Shown: positions 7,981 through 17,190, numbered from the stretch's first letter. The stretch is 64,000 nt of DNA from Alkaliphilus flagellatus (GCF_018919215.1 NZ_JAHLQK010000004.1:124001-188000), one strand, 5' to 3'. The notes: generated by a model from the sequence alone, not told the origin. Made by a program: numbers and translations.

Positions 7981-8405
7981 TTATATCTTTTCGTTTAACA
8001 AAACCATATGTATATAGTCTTCCCATTTTCCATTTATATTTAAATATTTATATGCCAATCCCTCGTTATAAAATCCTAATTTTTCAACTACCCTTAAAGA
8101 GCGTATATTTTGCAGAACAGAAAAACACATCTTACAATGTTGGTAAAGCCAACAAAACCTATTATCTTTCTATAATCACATTTTTTGAAAATCCATACCA
8201 TAAACGAATTACCATTTTCAATATCAACTAACTCTTTATCCAATTGTTCTTCTTGATACCACTTTGTATAAAATTCCTCATCCTTTTTAGGCTCCCACTC
8301 TTCTAAAAATAATTTATTTCTTGAGTAATAGTCTAAAATTAATTCTGCATAAGTTTTGTCTAATATTTTTAATACAAGGCATTCTGTTTCATAAAACTGA
8401 TTATC
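7981..8405 (-). pseudogene. GNAT acetyltransferase with internal deletion
   Basis: In one frame the right part reads like the N-terminal half of a RimJ/RimL-type GNAT (YETECLVLKILDKTYAEL ... IIGFVGFTNIV). After a break the reading shifts to a frame carrying NIRSLRVVEKLGFYNEG and WEDYIHMVLLNEKI, the C-terminal half. The acetyl-CoA-binding loop between them is missing, and no start codon with a ribosome binding site is in frame (a TGA stands just upstream). An inactive relic within the accessory island. Confidence 0.7.
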
Positions 8406-8503
8406 TCAAATTTTCTTAAAGATTATCCTATACGAAGAATAAATTAACAATAGTACTTTCTTTTTTAATCCATAAATAAAATTTTGAATTTTCAAATTAT
8501 CTT

Positions 8504-9757
8504 CTATCTAATAATTCCTTTATTCTTTGCCTCAGTTAGCCAGCTTGGAAATTCCTTTAATAAGCGATCATACAACTCATCATCCGTAACTTTGTTAAAA
8601 TCATCTAGGGCAAAAAAATTAGCATTATCCACAAATCTATCTTTAATTGTATCCAATTGTTTTAATATCCCATATCCGAAACCGCTAATTCCGACAAACT
8701 GCCAAAAGATAGGATATTTTGATGCTTCTATCATTAAATTCTTAATTTCCCTTTTAGATCCAACGCCTCCATCAGTAATAAATATAATATAGGCAGGTAT
8801 AGAGCTAGTACGGTATTCTTCGATAATTTCTCTCATAACAGCAGGTTCATAGTTTCCATATCCTAGAGACTCCATTAAAGGTTTATAATTCACTGGAACT
8901 GCATTATAGTAGTTGGACATAGTAACCGCTTCCATCCTTTTAGGTCTGGAGCCATAATACCAAAAATCCAACTCTTCGTTATCATCAAATTGTATGGCCA
9001 AAGGCAATATTTTATTAACAATTGACTGAACTGTTCTATTTTTATATATCTTGGTCATTGATCCAGAAATATCAAGTATAAGTGCAACTTTGGCAACAAT
9101 ATCAGGAACCTTGTTTTTTTCCAAAGCTACTTTTAGAGGTTTTGCCAAATTTACAAGCTGCGGGGCATTTTTTTCTAATTTTTTTTCTAGTGAAACCTTT
9201 GAAGTGGGCGTTGGTATAACTGAAATTGGTGATGCTAAAGTGGAAGGTATAGCTTGAACATCTTCTTCCTCAACCCCACCATATGCTTTTAATAGTTGAG
9301 AAAGTCCACCATTAAAGCCATTTGCCACAGCGTTCATTCGCCATTCATTTTTATTATATATTTCAATAGCAATAATCGCCTTTTGATCTTTAAAATTACT
9401 ACCTGTCAAATTTAACACTAAATCTTCCTGATGAAGTTGTGATAGTTTCACATTAATTTGATGGATCATACCCATAGTTCCATCACCATCAATACTGATT
9501 GTAAACACAAGCTTAACAACATCAGAAGGTAATTTATCTAAATTTACATTAAATGAAGTTCCATTCATACAAATTGCTCCATCTGGCGATTTTAATTGAT
9601 TATAAAAAATCATATAACTATCATCGTATAATAGTTCATTCTTATCAACCCCAAAGCAACTAATATCGTATTCTGATGGTCCAGCTATATGAAAGTCAAT
9701 CTTGATAGGCGCATGAATATCTCCTAGTTTTGTCCGATAACCTCTTTGTATAAACAT
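8504..9757 (-). CDS. TerD-like plus von Willebrand factor A protein
   Basis: A 417-residue fusion. Residues about 1-175 form a TerD-type domain (the calcium-binding tellurite/stress family; motif FTISIDGDG), followed by a Pro/Ser-rich linker and, from about residue 220, a VWA domain with an intact MIDAS start (LILDISGSM) and the later IIFITDGGVGS. TerD and VWA proteins belong to the Ter stress-response network, linked to tellurite, phage and membrane stress; the exact job here is unknown. The ATG at 9757 lies 12 bases after a GGGGG ribosome binding site; a TTG nine bases upstream is the alternative. It stands alone in the island, without other ter genes nearby. Confidence 0.85.
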   Translation of the reverse strand: MFIQRGYRTKLGDIHAPIKIDFHIAGPSEYDISCFGVDKNELLYDDSYMIFYNQLKSPDGAICMNGTSFNVNLDKLPSDVVKLVFTISIDGDGTMGMIHQINVKLSQLHQEDLVLNLTGSNFKDQKAIIAIEIYNKNEWRMNAVANGFNGGLSQLLKAYGGVEEEDVQAIPSTLASPISVIPTPTSKVSLEKKLEKNAPQLVNLAKPLKVALEKNKVPDIVAKVALILDISGSMTKIYKNRTVQSIVNKILPLAIQFDDNEELDFWYYGSRPKRMEAVTMSNYYNAVPVNYKPLMESLGYGNYEPAVMREIIEEYRTSSIPAYIIFITDGGVGSKREIKNLMIEASKYPIFWQFVGISGFGYGILKQLDTIKDRFVDNANFFALDDFNKVTDDELYDRLLKEFPSWLTEAKNKGIIR

Positions 9758-9974
9758 TCTGATCAAATTCCCCCTTTTTTACTACCATACTATCATAAGT
9801 TATTACAGTTATCCATCACTTTTTTATCAGGAGTTTGGCGCCTAAAATTTTTAAAGGAGTTTTTAATTTATTTAGTCTATCTCTACTTGAATAAAAGTCA
9901 TACTACTAACCAACAGTAGTGTATAATTACTTCTTTCACTATCTTATTTCTGATAATATAACAGATATAATTAA

Positions 9975-9997
9975 CCCTTCCGAATTTTACAGAAGGG
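9975..9997 (-). terminator. Hairpin between MBL and TerD-VWA genes
   Basis: The arms cccttc and gaaggg enclose an 11-nt loop, with TTAATTATATC after it on the minus strand. It is about 50 bp beyond the stop of the MBL gene at 10049. The rest of 9758-10048 holds no gene. Confidence 0.45.
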
Positions 9998-10048
9998 CTG
10001 TAGCTTAATTTCTTCCTCAATAGTATGTTTTAAAAGTCTACAATAATG

Positions 10049-10945
10049 CTAATTTTTCTTTATCCAATAGATTAGATTGTTATCAATGAATTTTTCAATC
10101 TTTTGAATTTCTGATAGATAGCTTATGTGTGCCATTATTACTGTATTCAATAAACAATACTGCCCAATATTATTTATTTGAATTCCATATATATTAAACA
10201 AATCTTGACTTATTTCCTGAATCGTCTTCTGTTTACTTACAATGTTCAATATACTTTCATCAATTTCATTTATTGTATTGATATTTGCTTCCACAGTTTG
10301 TTCTATATCCTCATATAATGATCCATGAGAAGGTACATAGTAACTATATTTGGTAGCTTTTAAAAAATTGAGGCTCTCTCTCTGTTTATTAAGGTCCATG
10401 TTGAATGGAATTTTATGCTTACTCAGTATGTCAACGCCAACGACAGTATCTCCACAGAACAAGACATCGTCCACTTCAATTCCAATTTGATTCGGTGAAT
10501 GTCCTGGTAGTGGTATTATTCTTAATTTCAAATCGTTTATATATAAATAATTTTCATTATGTTTTATAATATAGTCCACTTTTGATTGTTTAGCCATATA
10601 AAATTTTTTCTTTAATTCTTTAATTGGACTTGCCCCAGAAAACAGATATAGCGGTTCTAAATAGGGGTAGGTTATTATGGTATCCTCTATTTCTGGAGCA
10701 TAAATTAATGCATTAGTCTGCTTTTTAATATAAGCATTCCCTCCACAATGGTCTGCATGAGAATGGGTATTAATGATTGCCTTTACACTTATGCCTTCTT
10801 TTTCTAAAATATTAAGTATTTTCTTTCCTGTATGATCTTCTAAACCTGTATCTATTAAAATAGCATCATCTCCATTTAAAATACAGCCGATATTCGTAAC
10901 ATTTGGAATATAGTATACTTTATCATTTATTTTTGTGAGTTTCAT
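10049..10945 (-). CDS. MBL-fold metallo-hydrolase
   Basis: A 298-residue metallo-beta-lactamase-fold protein with all metal motifs: INTHSHADHCGGN (HxHxDH), the downstream His of LPGHSPNQIG, the Asp of LFCGDTVVG and the His of VPSHGSL. Such enzymes hydrolyse thioesters, lactones or phosphoesters, and the exact substrate cannot be read from the sequence. A helical C-terminal extension (residues 210-298) resembles the winged-helix-like tail of glyoxalase II-type members. GGAGGAAAAA precedes the ATG. Confidence 0.88.
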   Translation of the reverse strand: MKLTKINDKVYYIPNVTNIGCILNGDDAILIDTGLEDHTGKKILNILEKEGISVKAIINTHSHADHCGGNAYIKKQTNALIYAPEIEDTIITYPYLEPLYLFSGASPIKELKKKFYMAKQSKVDYIIKHNENYLYINDLKLRIIPLPGHSPNQIGIEVDDVLFCGDTVVGVDILSKHKIPFNMDLNKQRESLNFLKATKYSYYVPSHGSLYEDIEQTVEANINTINEIDESILNIVSKQKTIQEISQDLFNIYGIQINNIGQYCLLNTVIMAHISYLSEIQKIEKFIDNNLIYWIKKN

Positions 10946-11079
10946 TTTTTCCTCCTAATGTAACTGCTTTAATATACGTATTAAATACAAATTATAAATA
11001 ATAATATTTAAATTACAACTACAGTGTCTAAAAATTTTTAATAAATTTCTATTATTCTAGTTATTAAAGCAAAATTATT

Positions 11080-11241
11080 TTATAAAGAATTAAGTTTATT
11101 TGAATCCCATAACTCATGAATTGGTCTGTTATTATTTCGTGTTGTTTGATTATTAGTATTATTAATCGAGATGAATATAATTAATATAGCAACTATTATA
11201 AATACTATAACAATACCGATACCTTTATTTCTTTTTTTCAT
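11080..11241 (-). CDS. Small single-span membrane peptide
   Basis: 53 residues starting MKKRNKGIGIVIVFIIVAIL: a basic N-terminus, one hydrophobic helix, then a polar Asn-rich tail. The ribosome binding site AAGGAGGTG is near-perfect, eight bases before the ATG, which is the main reason for calling the gene. The family is unknown. It lies downstream of the AraC-type gene, beyond that gene's terminator. Confidence 0.6.
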   Translation of the reverse strand: MKKRNKGIGIVIVFIIVAILIIFISINNTNNQTTRNNNRPIHELWDSNKLNSL

Positions 11242-11289
11242 TTCCCATCACCTCCTTAATTTAGGCTTAGGCCCTATAGAGCATAAAAA

Positions 11290-11329
11290 AACTTTCTTAA
11301 TACTGTCATTCTATAGTATTAAGAAAGTT
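11290..11329 (-). terminator. Terminator of AraC-family gene
   Basis: A perfect 15-bp stem (AACTTTCTTAATACT and its complement) with a 10-nt loop, followed on the minus strand by TTTTTT. It lies 24 bp after the AraC gene. Confidence 0.8.
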
Positions 11330-11352
11330 AACTCTTTACCTAAATTATGGAT

Positions 11353-12084
11353 TTACTTAACAGGTTTTTGGATACTTTTCCTATATTCTTTAGGAGTCAA
11401 TTTCTCGTATTCCAAAAATACTCTTGTTAAAGATGAATGGTGCTCATAACCAACCTGCTGAGCAATTTGTAGTATGGAATAATTTGTATTTAATAATAAA
11501 TCTTTTGCCTTTGATACTCTTAATTTCTTAATATAATTAGTTAATGTAACCCCTGTTTGTTTCTTAAACCATTCACAGTAGTAAGCGATACTGTAATTTT
11601 CAATCTTAGCTAAAATATCTAAATTTATAATTTCATTAAAATGTTCATGTATATATCTAATTGAATTCGGAAGAGTGTCCAATAAAAGCATGTTATAAGA
11701 ATAGCGAAATAAGTCTAGAATGGATTGATGACTAGCATTCTCTCCATTAATTTCATTTAAAAGTAAGAATTTAATCGCCTTCCATTTTTCATTAGGTAAA
11801 ATACGTATTCCTCCATTTATCTTATTCATATCATCTTTATAAATCATATATAATGGGATATCTAGAACTAAAAATGTATTGTCCCCATTAGCAGCAAAAA
11901 TATGTCGACAATTAGGTGGTAAAAAAAAGATATCCTCTGCTTGCAGGTTTATATGCTGCTTTCCTGTCTCTATGTAAAGATTGCCCTCAATTGGAAACAA
12001 CATCTGTGCATAAGAATGGTTATGAATATTTAGAGCATTATCATATACTGCATATCTAAATTGAAAATTTTTTAGATTCTCCAT
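11353..12084 (-). CDS. AraC-family transcriptional regulator
   Basis: A 243-residue regulator with an N-terminal cupin-like sensor half (NIHNHSYAQMLFPIEG, HINLQAEDIFFLPPN) and a C-terminal double helix-turn-helix at about residues 140-240. The latter includes CEWFKKQTGVTLTNYIKKLR and LQIAQQVGYEHHSSLTRVFL, ending in the usual LTPKEYRKS. The effector and targets are unknown. GGGAGTGGTATA precedes the ATG. It is a monocistronic gene with its own strong terminator, in an island of mostly single genes. Confidence 0.88.
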   Translation of the reverse strand: MENLKNFQFRYAVYDNALNIHNHSYAQMLFPIEGNLYIETGKQHINLQAEDIFFLPPNCRHIFAANGDNTFLVLDIPLYMIYKDDMNKINGGIRILPNEKWKAIKFLLLNEINGENASHQSILDLFRYSYNMLLLDTLPNSIRYIHEHFNEIINLDILAKIENYSIAYYCEWFKKQTGVTLTNYIKKLRVSKAKDLLLNTNYSILQIAQQVGYEHHSSLTRVFLEYEKLTPKEYRKSIQKPVK

Positions 12085-12196
12085 TATACCACTCCCTACT
12101 ATAATAGACTATACATTAAATTAAATATACCATAAAAACCATCGTTACTGTTGTATATTAGGTATCTTTTACCCACAATGTCTCAATATCAACTCT

Positions 12197-12313
12197 TTAA
12201 TCTGCCAATACATCAAACGCAACTGTATTTTTTGCTCTTTTCTGAAAGGAACTCCGTGATATAATCAACATTCCAAACATAATCATTGATGACATTACTT
12301 CATATATGCTCAT
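12197..12313 (-). CDS. Diverged holin-like (type I) toxin relic
   Basis: A 38-codon frame whose ATG overlaps the GrpB stop codon (TAATG). Its first 20 residues, MSIYEVMSSMIMFGMLIISR, match the pattern of the intact toxin at 24636-24725 (MDTYQAISLMIAFAMFVISL), but the C-terminus has lost the usual short basic tail and continues into unrelated sequence. No antitoxin RNA signals were found around it, so it is probably a dead copy. Confidence 0.5.
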   Translation of the reverse strand: MSIYEVMSSMIMFGMLIISRSSFQKRAKNTVAFDVLAD

Positions 12314-12897
12314 TAGCTTGGGTTGTATTTATTATTAAACTCTATTTTTGCAATAGTAGTATACTTGCTAATAAACTCCGTTTTTGCTTCAGTATAGCCG
12401 TCTCTATCGTGTTCATATTTACCTTTAAGGCTTATTTTTAATTCTCCATACTCTTGAGCAATATCTGCATACAATCGCAAGTAATCCCTAAAATACAATT
12501 CATCCCAATCGCCTAAATACCTTACATTAAGATGAAATACCTTCTCAGCAAATCCATTCTCTTTATAACCTTTCACAAACATCATATGTGGTGCTGGTTT
12601 CTGCGGTTGCTTTTCAAAAATATACCCATTTTCCTCTATCACACTTACCAAAAACTTCAAATCGGAATCTTCTGTTATTTCAAGCAATATATCTATTGTT
12701 GGCTTTGCAATTAATGCATTAACAGCAGTACTTCCAATGTGATTTATTCGTTCGATATTTTGACTCCCAATAGCACTCATAAGTAACTTTTTTTCTTGCA
12801 AATACCAATCTTTCCATATCGGATTATGTTCTTTCAATATCACTGGAAACAGTTTCCACAATTCTTCGAGTGACATCTCTGATAAACTTTTCCACAC
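12313..12897 (-). CDS. GrpB family protein (UPF0157)
   Basis: A 194-residue member of the GrpB/UPF0157 family, which adopts a nucleotidyltransferase fold. Family motifs are visible: INHIGSTAVNALIAKPTIDILLEI and HLNVRYLGDWDELYFRDYLR. The biochemical role is not established for most members; fusions with CoaE kinases are known elsewhere. It starts at a GTG at 12897 with GGAG nine bases upstream. Transcription probably starts in repeat copy A (extended -10 at 12957-12962), making it a single-gene unit of the repeat-separated array. Confidence 0.88.
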   Translation of the reverse strand: MWKSLSEMSLEELWKLFPVILKEHNPIWKDWYLQEKKLLMSAIGSQNIERINHIGSTAVNALIAKPTIDILLEITEDSDLKFLVSVIEENGYIFEKQPQKPAPHMMFVKGYKENGFAEKVFHLNVRYLGDWDELYFRDYLRLYADIAQEYGELKISLKGKYEHDRDGYTEAKTEFISKYTTIAKIEFNNKYNPS

Positions 12898-12956
12898 GGT
12901 TCAACTCTCCTTTTATCAAATAAAATACAGATAATCTTTCATTGAGTTATATAAAA

Positions 12957-13205
12957 ATTATAACATATATTTTCAATACCATATTATTCAGTTTGCAAAG
13001 AATTTTTTATAATATCAGTATTTACTGCTTGGATTGCTGTTTTCTATTTTTATTATTTCCTTAACGTATTTTACTCTTAATGCGATATAAAAAATACCGC
13101 TTATTCATTTCTGAATAATACGGTATTAAAATAAGATATTCGTGTTTTATAATAGAAAATTATACGTGGTTTAAAGTTTTATTTTTACTACAAATAATAT
13201 AAACA
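12957..13205 (-). repeat. Interspersed array repeat, copy A (full)
   Basis: Sits between EamA (its stop adjoins the right end) and GrpB. In the gene direction it has a conserved AT-rich tail (13128-13205), a hairpin with a GAAA tetraloop at 13094-13126 followed by six T's (a terminator for EamA), and a spacer. The distal arm is at 12975-12991, complementary to the terminator's 5' arm apart from one base. An extended -10 (TG-T-TATAAT) at 12957-12962 points into GrpB. Its central part resembles copy D (tgcttggattg) rather than the other copies. Confidence 0.85.
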
Positions 13206-14129
13206 TTATGTACCTTTTGTCTTAGAAACGCGCTTAATTAGCGAACCCCCAAAATTAGATATTATTAACCCCAGAAGTATTACAATACCGCCTAACCATT
13301 GCATTTTTGAAAGCTGTTCACCAAGAACAATCTGTGATGTAATAAGTCCAGTTATAGGTACAAGAAGGGAAAGTGGAGCTACTTTGCCAGCAGGATACTT
13401 TGCAAGCAACATACTCCATGTGTAAAAACCAAATAATGTTGCACAAAAAGCCAGATAAATCACAGCAAACACAGATAGGACATTCAAATTAATCACTGCA
13501 TTCAATAATGTTTTTGGTGTGTCCAACATCATAGCAAAAGCCATAAGGGGGAGTGGAGGTACGAGACTTGACCATACCACCAGACTCAACATATCCAGCT
13601 TTTCCCCACGGGACTCACTTTGTTTCGAAGCATATCTTACTATTATGTTTGAAATCCCCCAAAAAGCAGCTCCAAGGAGTGTTAATAAAAATGGTCCAAG
13701 AGGAATTGAGGATAATCCATTACTTCCAACATTTCCGCCTATAAAATAAAGTCCAAGTCCAGCTGTTAAAAGACCTATCACTTGCATTCCTTTTAATGTT
13801 TCCTTTAATAATATTGCAGCAAATAAAAGTGTAAAGAAAGCCTGAGATTGCAGGACAACGGAAGCAACACCAGCTGGCATTCCTATATTCATTGCATAGA
13901 ACAAACAAGCAAATTGCCCAACCCCCACGGTCATTCCATAAGCAACAATGTAACGCCACCCTACTGCTGGACGTTTTACAAAAGCTATTGCGGGTATGGC
14001 AGCGAAGGTATATCGTAAAGCAACCAGCAACATAGGTGGCACACCACTAAGCCCTAATTTAATTACTGTGAAATTAGCTCCCCATACTGTTACAACTAAT
14101 AAGGCACGTGTTAAATCCCGTCTATTCAT
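13206..14129 (-). CDS. EamA-family (DMT superfamily) transporter
   Basis: A 307-residue membrane protein with about ten hydrophobic helices in two homologous five-helix halves, typical of EamA drug/metabolite exporters. Sequences such as TVWGANFTVIKLGLSG at the start and the PLSLLVPITGLI segment in the second half are family-like. The substrate is unknown. The gene is visibly richer in GC and uses more C/G-ending codons than its neighbours, which suggests recent acquisition from another genome. It lies 116 bp downstream of the VOC gene with no repeat between them, so both probably share the promoter in repeat copy B. Confidence 0.9.
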   Translation of the reverse strand: MNRRDLTRALLVVTVWGANFTVIKLGLSGVPPMLLVALRYTFAAIPAIAFVKRPAVGWRYIVAYGMTVGVGQFACLFYAMNIGMPAGVASVVLQSQAFFTLLFAAILLKETLKGMQVIGLLTAGLGLYFIGGNVGSNGLSSIPLGPFLLTLLGAAFWGISNIIVRYASKQSESRGEKLDMLSLVVWSSLVPPLPLMAFAMMLDTPKTLLNAVINLNVLSVFAVIYLAFCATLFGFYTWSMLLAKYPAGKVAPLSLLVPITGLITSQIVLGEQLSKMQWLGGIVILLGLIISNFGGSLIKRVSKTKGT

Positions 14130-14245
14130 AAATCTACATCCCTTCTCTTTATGTCTTTCTGTAATATCTTAATAACCTTGTTGATAATTCGTAATAAAGT
14201 ACGAATGAGACACATTTTATAATTATTGTGAATTTATTCAGCCAG

Positions 14246-14668
14246 CTACTTAATTCGTTTCAAAATTGGATGACCTTCTTTCAGCTGTACTAAATCCCAT
14301 AAATTTCCATATAAATCCTTAAATACTGCGACTATTCCATAAGATTGGTCTTTTGGATCTCTCACAAATTCTATTCCCTTTGAAAGCATTTCATTATAAT
14401 CTCTCCAAAAATCATCAGTGTTTAAAAATAGAAAAACTCTACCACCTGACTGGTTACCAATAAATGACTCTTGTTCAATTTTAGAGGCTTTTGCAAGTAA
14501 TATCGTAGTTCCGACTGAACCAGGTGGAGATACTACTACCCAACGTTTATCTTGTTCCGGCTGATAAGTATCTTCAATTAATGTAAAATTAAGCTTCTTA
14601 GTATAAAATTCTATTGCCTCATCATAATCTTTTACTACTAAAGCTATATGAATAATTGATTGAACCAT
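14246..14668 (-). CDS. VOC-family (glyoxalase-like) protein
   Basis: A 140-residue single-domain vicinal-oxygen-chelate protein. The N-terminal beta-alpha module (IIHIALVVKDYDEAIEFYTKKL) and the C-terminal VFKDLYGNLWDLVQL are characteristic, with a likely metal-site His near residue 7 and a Glu-poor C-terminal end typical of non-glyoxalase members. It could be a resistance or ring-cleaving protein; the substrate is unknown. GGAGGAGTTGAGAAA precedes the ATG. It is first in a two-gene unit with EamA, which could suggest a joint detoxification role. Confidence 0.85.
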   Translation of the reverse strand: MVQSIIHIALVVKDYDEAIEFYTKKLNFTLIEDTYQPEQDKRWVVVSPPGSVGTTILLAKASKIEQESFIGNQSGGRVFLFLNTDDFWRDYNEMLSKGIEFVRDPKDQSYGIVAVFKDLYGNLWDLVQLKEGHPILKRIK

Positions 14669-14744
14669 TTTCTCAACTCCTCCTAATTTTGGACTTTCTT
14701 ATTCTGTCCATATTTTTATTTCAATTTTTACATCATAATATTTT

Positions 14745-15045
14745 ACTAATCCGACTTATCTAACAAGAAAATTATACCATATTTCCTATATTGTTATAGC
14801 AAATTTCTATTTTATAATATCGTATTATTCAGTTTTCAAAAAACATTATTACTTTAAATTTTAATAGTTACGTCGCATTTTCTTCAAAGTACGCAATATT
14901 GTTGAAATGTGAAATAAAAATACCGTAAAATTCATTTCTGAATAATACGGTATTAAAGTAAAATATTCGTGTTTTATATTTTACAATAGAAAATTATAGG
15001 TTATTTAAGGTTTTATTCTTACTATAAATAATATGAAAAATGTGA
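14745..15045 (-). repeat. Interspersed array repeat, copy B (full)
   Basis: Lies between the Cys-rich gene and the VOC gene. Terminator hairpin at 14920-14953 with five following T's on the minus strand, distal inverted arm at 14816-14832, and extended -10 (TG-G-TATAAT) at 14771-14776 directed at the VOC gene. The inner stem (cgtcgcattt near 14871 against aaatgtga near 14905) is partly kept. One of the longest copies, about 300 bp. Confidence 0.85.
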
Positions 15046-15085
15046 CTAACATTGACTTTCTATTATGTTATTTTGTCTATATCCA

Positions 15086-15388
15086 CTATTTTTTTATTTG
15101 TTCTACAATGCTGTGTTCTGTTAATCCAGAAAGTTTTTCAATCCTTTCATTAACCATACTTCTAAAGCAATTCGGAAGATGATCTCTGTGTGCTCTGTGT
15201 ATAGCAACACATTCTATGCATTTCCCATGATACTTACATGCTTTTTCGCAGGTACAATGGTCTACTTTTCCTATACTTTCTCTTAATTCTGCTACAAATT
15301 CATCTTGAAGTTTATAACCAAGTGAGCGTTGGCCTCTGTGAAATGCCTCCATGGCTTCTTTTTCTTTTGGATTATTATCAATAATCAT
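15086..15388 (-). CDS. Small Cys-rich protein (DUF6485-like)
   Basis: A 100-residue protein with a helical N-terminal half and a Cys/His cluster, CTCEKACKYHGKC followed by ECVAIHRAHRDHLPNCFR, which resembles the short Cys-rich DUF6485 family and probably binds a metal. No catalytic function is known. The ATG at 15388 follows a GGGGGAG site. It lies 125 bp downstream of the LD-carboxypeptidase gene without a repeat between them, so it may be the last gene of that unit. Confidence 0.65.
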   Translation of the reverse strand: MIIDNNPKEKEAMEAFHRGQRSLGYKLQDEFVAELRESIGKVDHCTCEKACKYHGKCIECVAIHRAHRDHLPNCFRSMVNERIEKLSGLTEHSIVEQIKK

Positions 15389-15513
15389 TATATCTCCCCC
15401 ATATAATATAAACTTTTATTCATAGTCATTTAATCCATTTTACAACATCCCTTTATTAACCTCAAATAAGTGATTATCTTGTTCTTAATAAAATACGAAT
15501 AAGTAGCGATAAG

Positions 15514-16551
15514 CTATACTACCCCTGATTCAAGTATGGAAAAAGTCTTCTTATCACAATCAATTTCTGCCGTTGCACCATAGGGTAAACATATCATAGG
15601 TTCATTATGACCAAAGGACATATTATACACAATGGGTAAATGATAAAGTCCTAATTCTGTTACAATCTTCATGATTGAATTCTTGTATTCTTTATAATAT
15701 CTTTCTTGATATGGTTTCCCAAAAATTATTCCCTTTAATTTTTGCAATATACCTTGGCTACCATAATTTCTAAGCCAATATTCTATATAATTTGGTTCTG
15801 GCATTTCTTCTGATGTTTCAAAGAATAGAATAGCATCTTCAAATATGTCATTGGATGGCCATAGCGAAGTACCTTTTATCATCTCCATTACTTCAATGCA
15901 CCCACCAATCAAATGCCCTTGAATCACACCGTTGCCTTGCAAAAATTCATATCCTTGATTTTTTACCATAGTTTTTGCAATGGAGGCATTGATTTCACTC
16001 CATTCTATTCTCTCTCCAGTCCATTCCTTAGTGGCTGGTATTACTCCAATTGGAGAAGGGTCAAATAAAACTTTTTCTAACCAATGAGCAGTATAGTCAA
16101 ACACTTTAATGTTTTCTGCTAATTCTGCAAGAATAGATGCGCCGTAGAAACTTGACAGATTTGCTTTAAGACACATAAAATGTGTAATAGTTGTATCAGA
16201 ATACCCTATAAATATTTTAGGATTATTTTTTATGATATTAAAGTCGATATATGGCAACATTCGTATACTTTCATCGCCACCAATACAGGAAAAAATTGCT
16301 TTTATAGATGTGTCAGAAAAAGCTGCCATTAAATCTTCCGCGCGTTTTTCTGGGTGATAGTATAAATAATCAGACCCTTTTAAAGTGTTTGGCATTTCTA
16401 CAACCTCTAAACCAAACTGCTCTTGTAATCTCTTTTTCCCTAAATTATATCTCCATAGTAAATCTGTATCACCAGCACCACCCCATGATAGGCTTACTGT
16501 AGCTATCTTATCACCTCGGTTTAATCTTTGTGGTTTTACTAGTTTTAGCAT
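15514..16551 (-). CDS. S66-family LD-carboxypeptidase (MccF-like)
   Basis: A 345-residue serine peptidase of family S66. The nucleophile is Ser118 in IGYSDTT, the Glu of the triad is in FFETSEE, and the His is in MSFGHNEP; the length and Ser position match the MccF branch. MccF-type enzymes inactivate peptide-nucleotide antibiotics of the microcin C type by removing the attached amino-acyl nucleotide, while other S66 members recycle cell-wall tetrapeptides. The long insert between Ser and Glu favours the MccF side, so an immunity function is a reasonable inference. AGGGAGGTTAAATAA precedes the ATG. Confidence 0.88.
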   Translation of the reverse strand: MLKLVKPQRLNRGDKIATVSLSWGGAGDTDLLWRYNLGKKRLQEQFGLEVVEMPNTLKGSDYLYYHPEKRAEDLMAAFSDTSIKAIFSCIGGDESIRMLPYIDFNIIKNNPKIFIGYSDTTITHFMCLKANLSSFYGASILAELAENIKVFDYTAHWLEKVLFDPSPIGVIPATKEWTGERIEWSEINASIAKTMVKNQGYEFLQGNGVIQGHLIGGCIEVMEMIKGTSLWPSNDIFEDAILFFETSEEMPEPNYIEYWLRNYGSQGILQKLKGIIFGKPYQERYYKEYKNSIMKIVTELGLYHLPIVYNMSFGHNEPMICLPYGATAEIDCDKKTFSILESGVV

Positions 16552-16625
16552 TTATTTAACCTCCCTAATATAAATAATTTTGCACAATATTCTACTGTTG
16601 CGTCTAAAAAAGAAAGTATGCAATA

Positions 16626-16844
16626 TTACTCAACTACATTTTTTTGTTTATTTAATAATTTAGAAAAAACTAGACTTACTCCAACGTATGCAATTAACCA
16701 TATTGCTAGATCCATTATAAGCCGTATCAAATTAAACTCTTCATTAAATACATTATAGGACAAACCAGTTATTAAAATAATTGCTTTTGCAATAAAGTAA
16801 ACAACTAAAAATTTTACAATTCCATTATTTTTCAATACATTCAC
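16626..16844 (-). CDS. Small two-helix membrane protein
   Basis: 72 residues with two hydrophobic helices (about 10-30 and 40-62) and a basic C-terminus. The family is not recognised. The ATG at 16844 is preceded by AGGGGGTGA. It is the first gene after the promoter in repeat copy C, 74 bp before the LD-carboxypeptidase gene, so the two are likely cotranscribed. Confidence 0.65.
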   Translation of the reverse strand: MNVLKNNGIVKFLVVYFIAKAIILITGLSYNVFNEEFNLIRLIMDLAIWLIAYVGVSLVFSKLLNKQKNVVE

Positions 16845-16867
16845 CCCCTGTGATATTTGTGCAGATA

Positions 16868-17163
16868 ATCTACCTAATCTGATTTATGTAATAAGAAAAT
16901 TATACCATATTTTCTACATTATTATAGTAGATTCTTAATTTTTCAATACCGTATTACTCAGTTTTCAAAGAACATTATTCTTATTTTAAATTTTAATAAT
17001 TACATCGTGTTTTCTTCATATACCTTACTTTACTTGAAATGCGACATAAAAATACCGTAAAATTCATTTCTGAATAATACGGTAGTAAAATAAAATATTC
17101 GTGTTTTATGGTAAAAGATTATATATAGTTTAGAGTCTTATTTTTACTACAAATAATATAAAT
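16868..17163 (-). repeat. Interspersed array repeat, copy C (full)
   Basis: Between def and the small membrane gene. Terminator hairpin at 17052-17084 followed by five T's, distal inverted arm at 16945-16961 (one mismatch), extended -10 (TG-G-TATAAT) at 16899-16904. The sequence around the -10 is nearly identical to copy B. Confidence 0.85.
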
Positions 17164-17190
17164 TATATTCAATAGTAATATTAAATAGTA

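Noticed and set aside
11171-11449. Plus-strand ORF of 92 codons
   Set aside because: It is the antisense of a small membrane gene with an ideal ribosome binding site, the AraC terminator and the AraC 3' end.
13720-13959. Minus-strand ORF of 79 codons within EamA
   Set aside because: Out-of-frame shadow of the EamA transporter, which has full-length membrane topology in the main frame.
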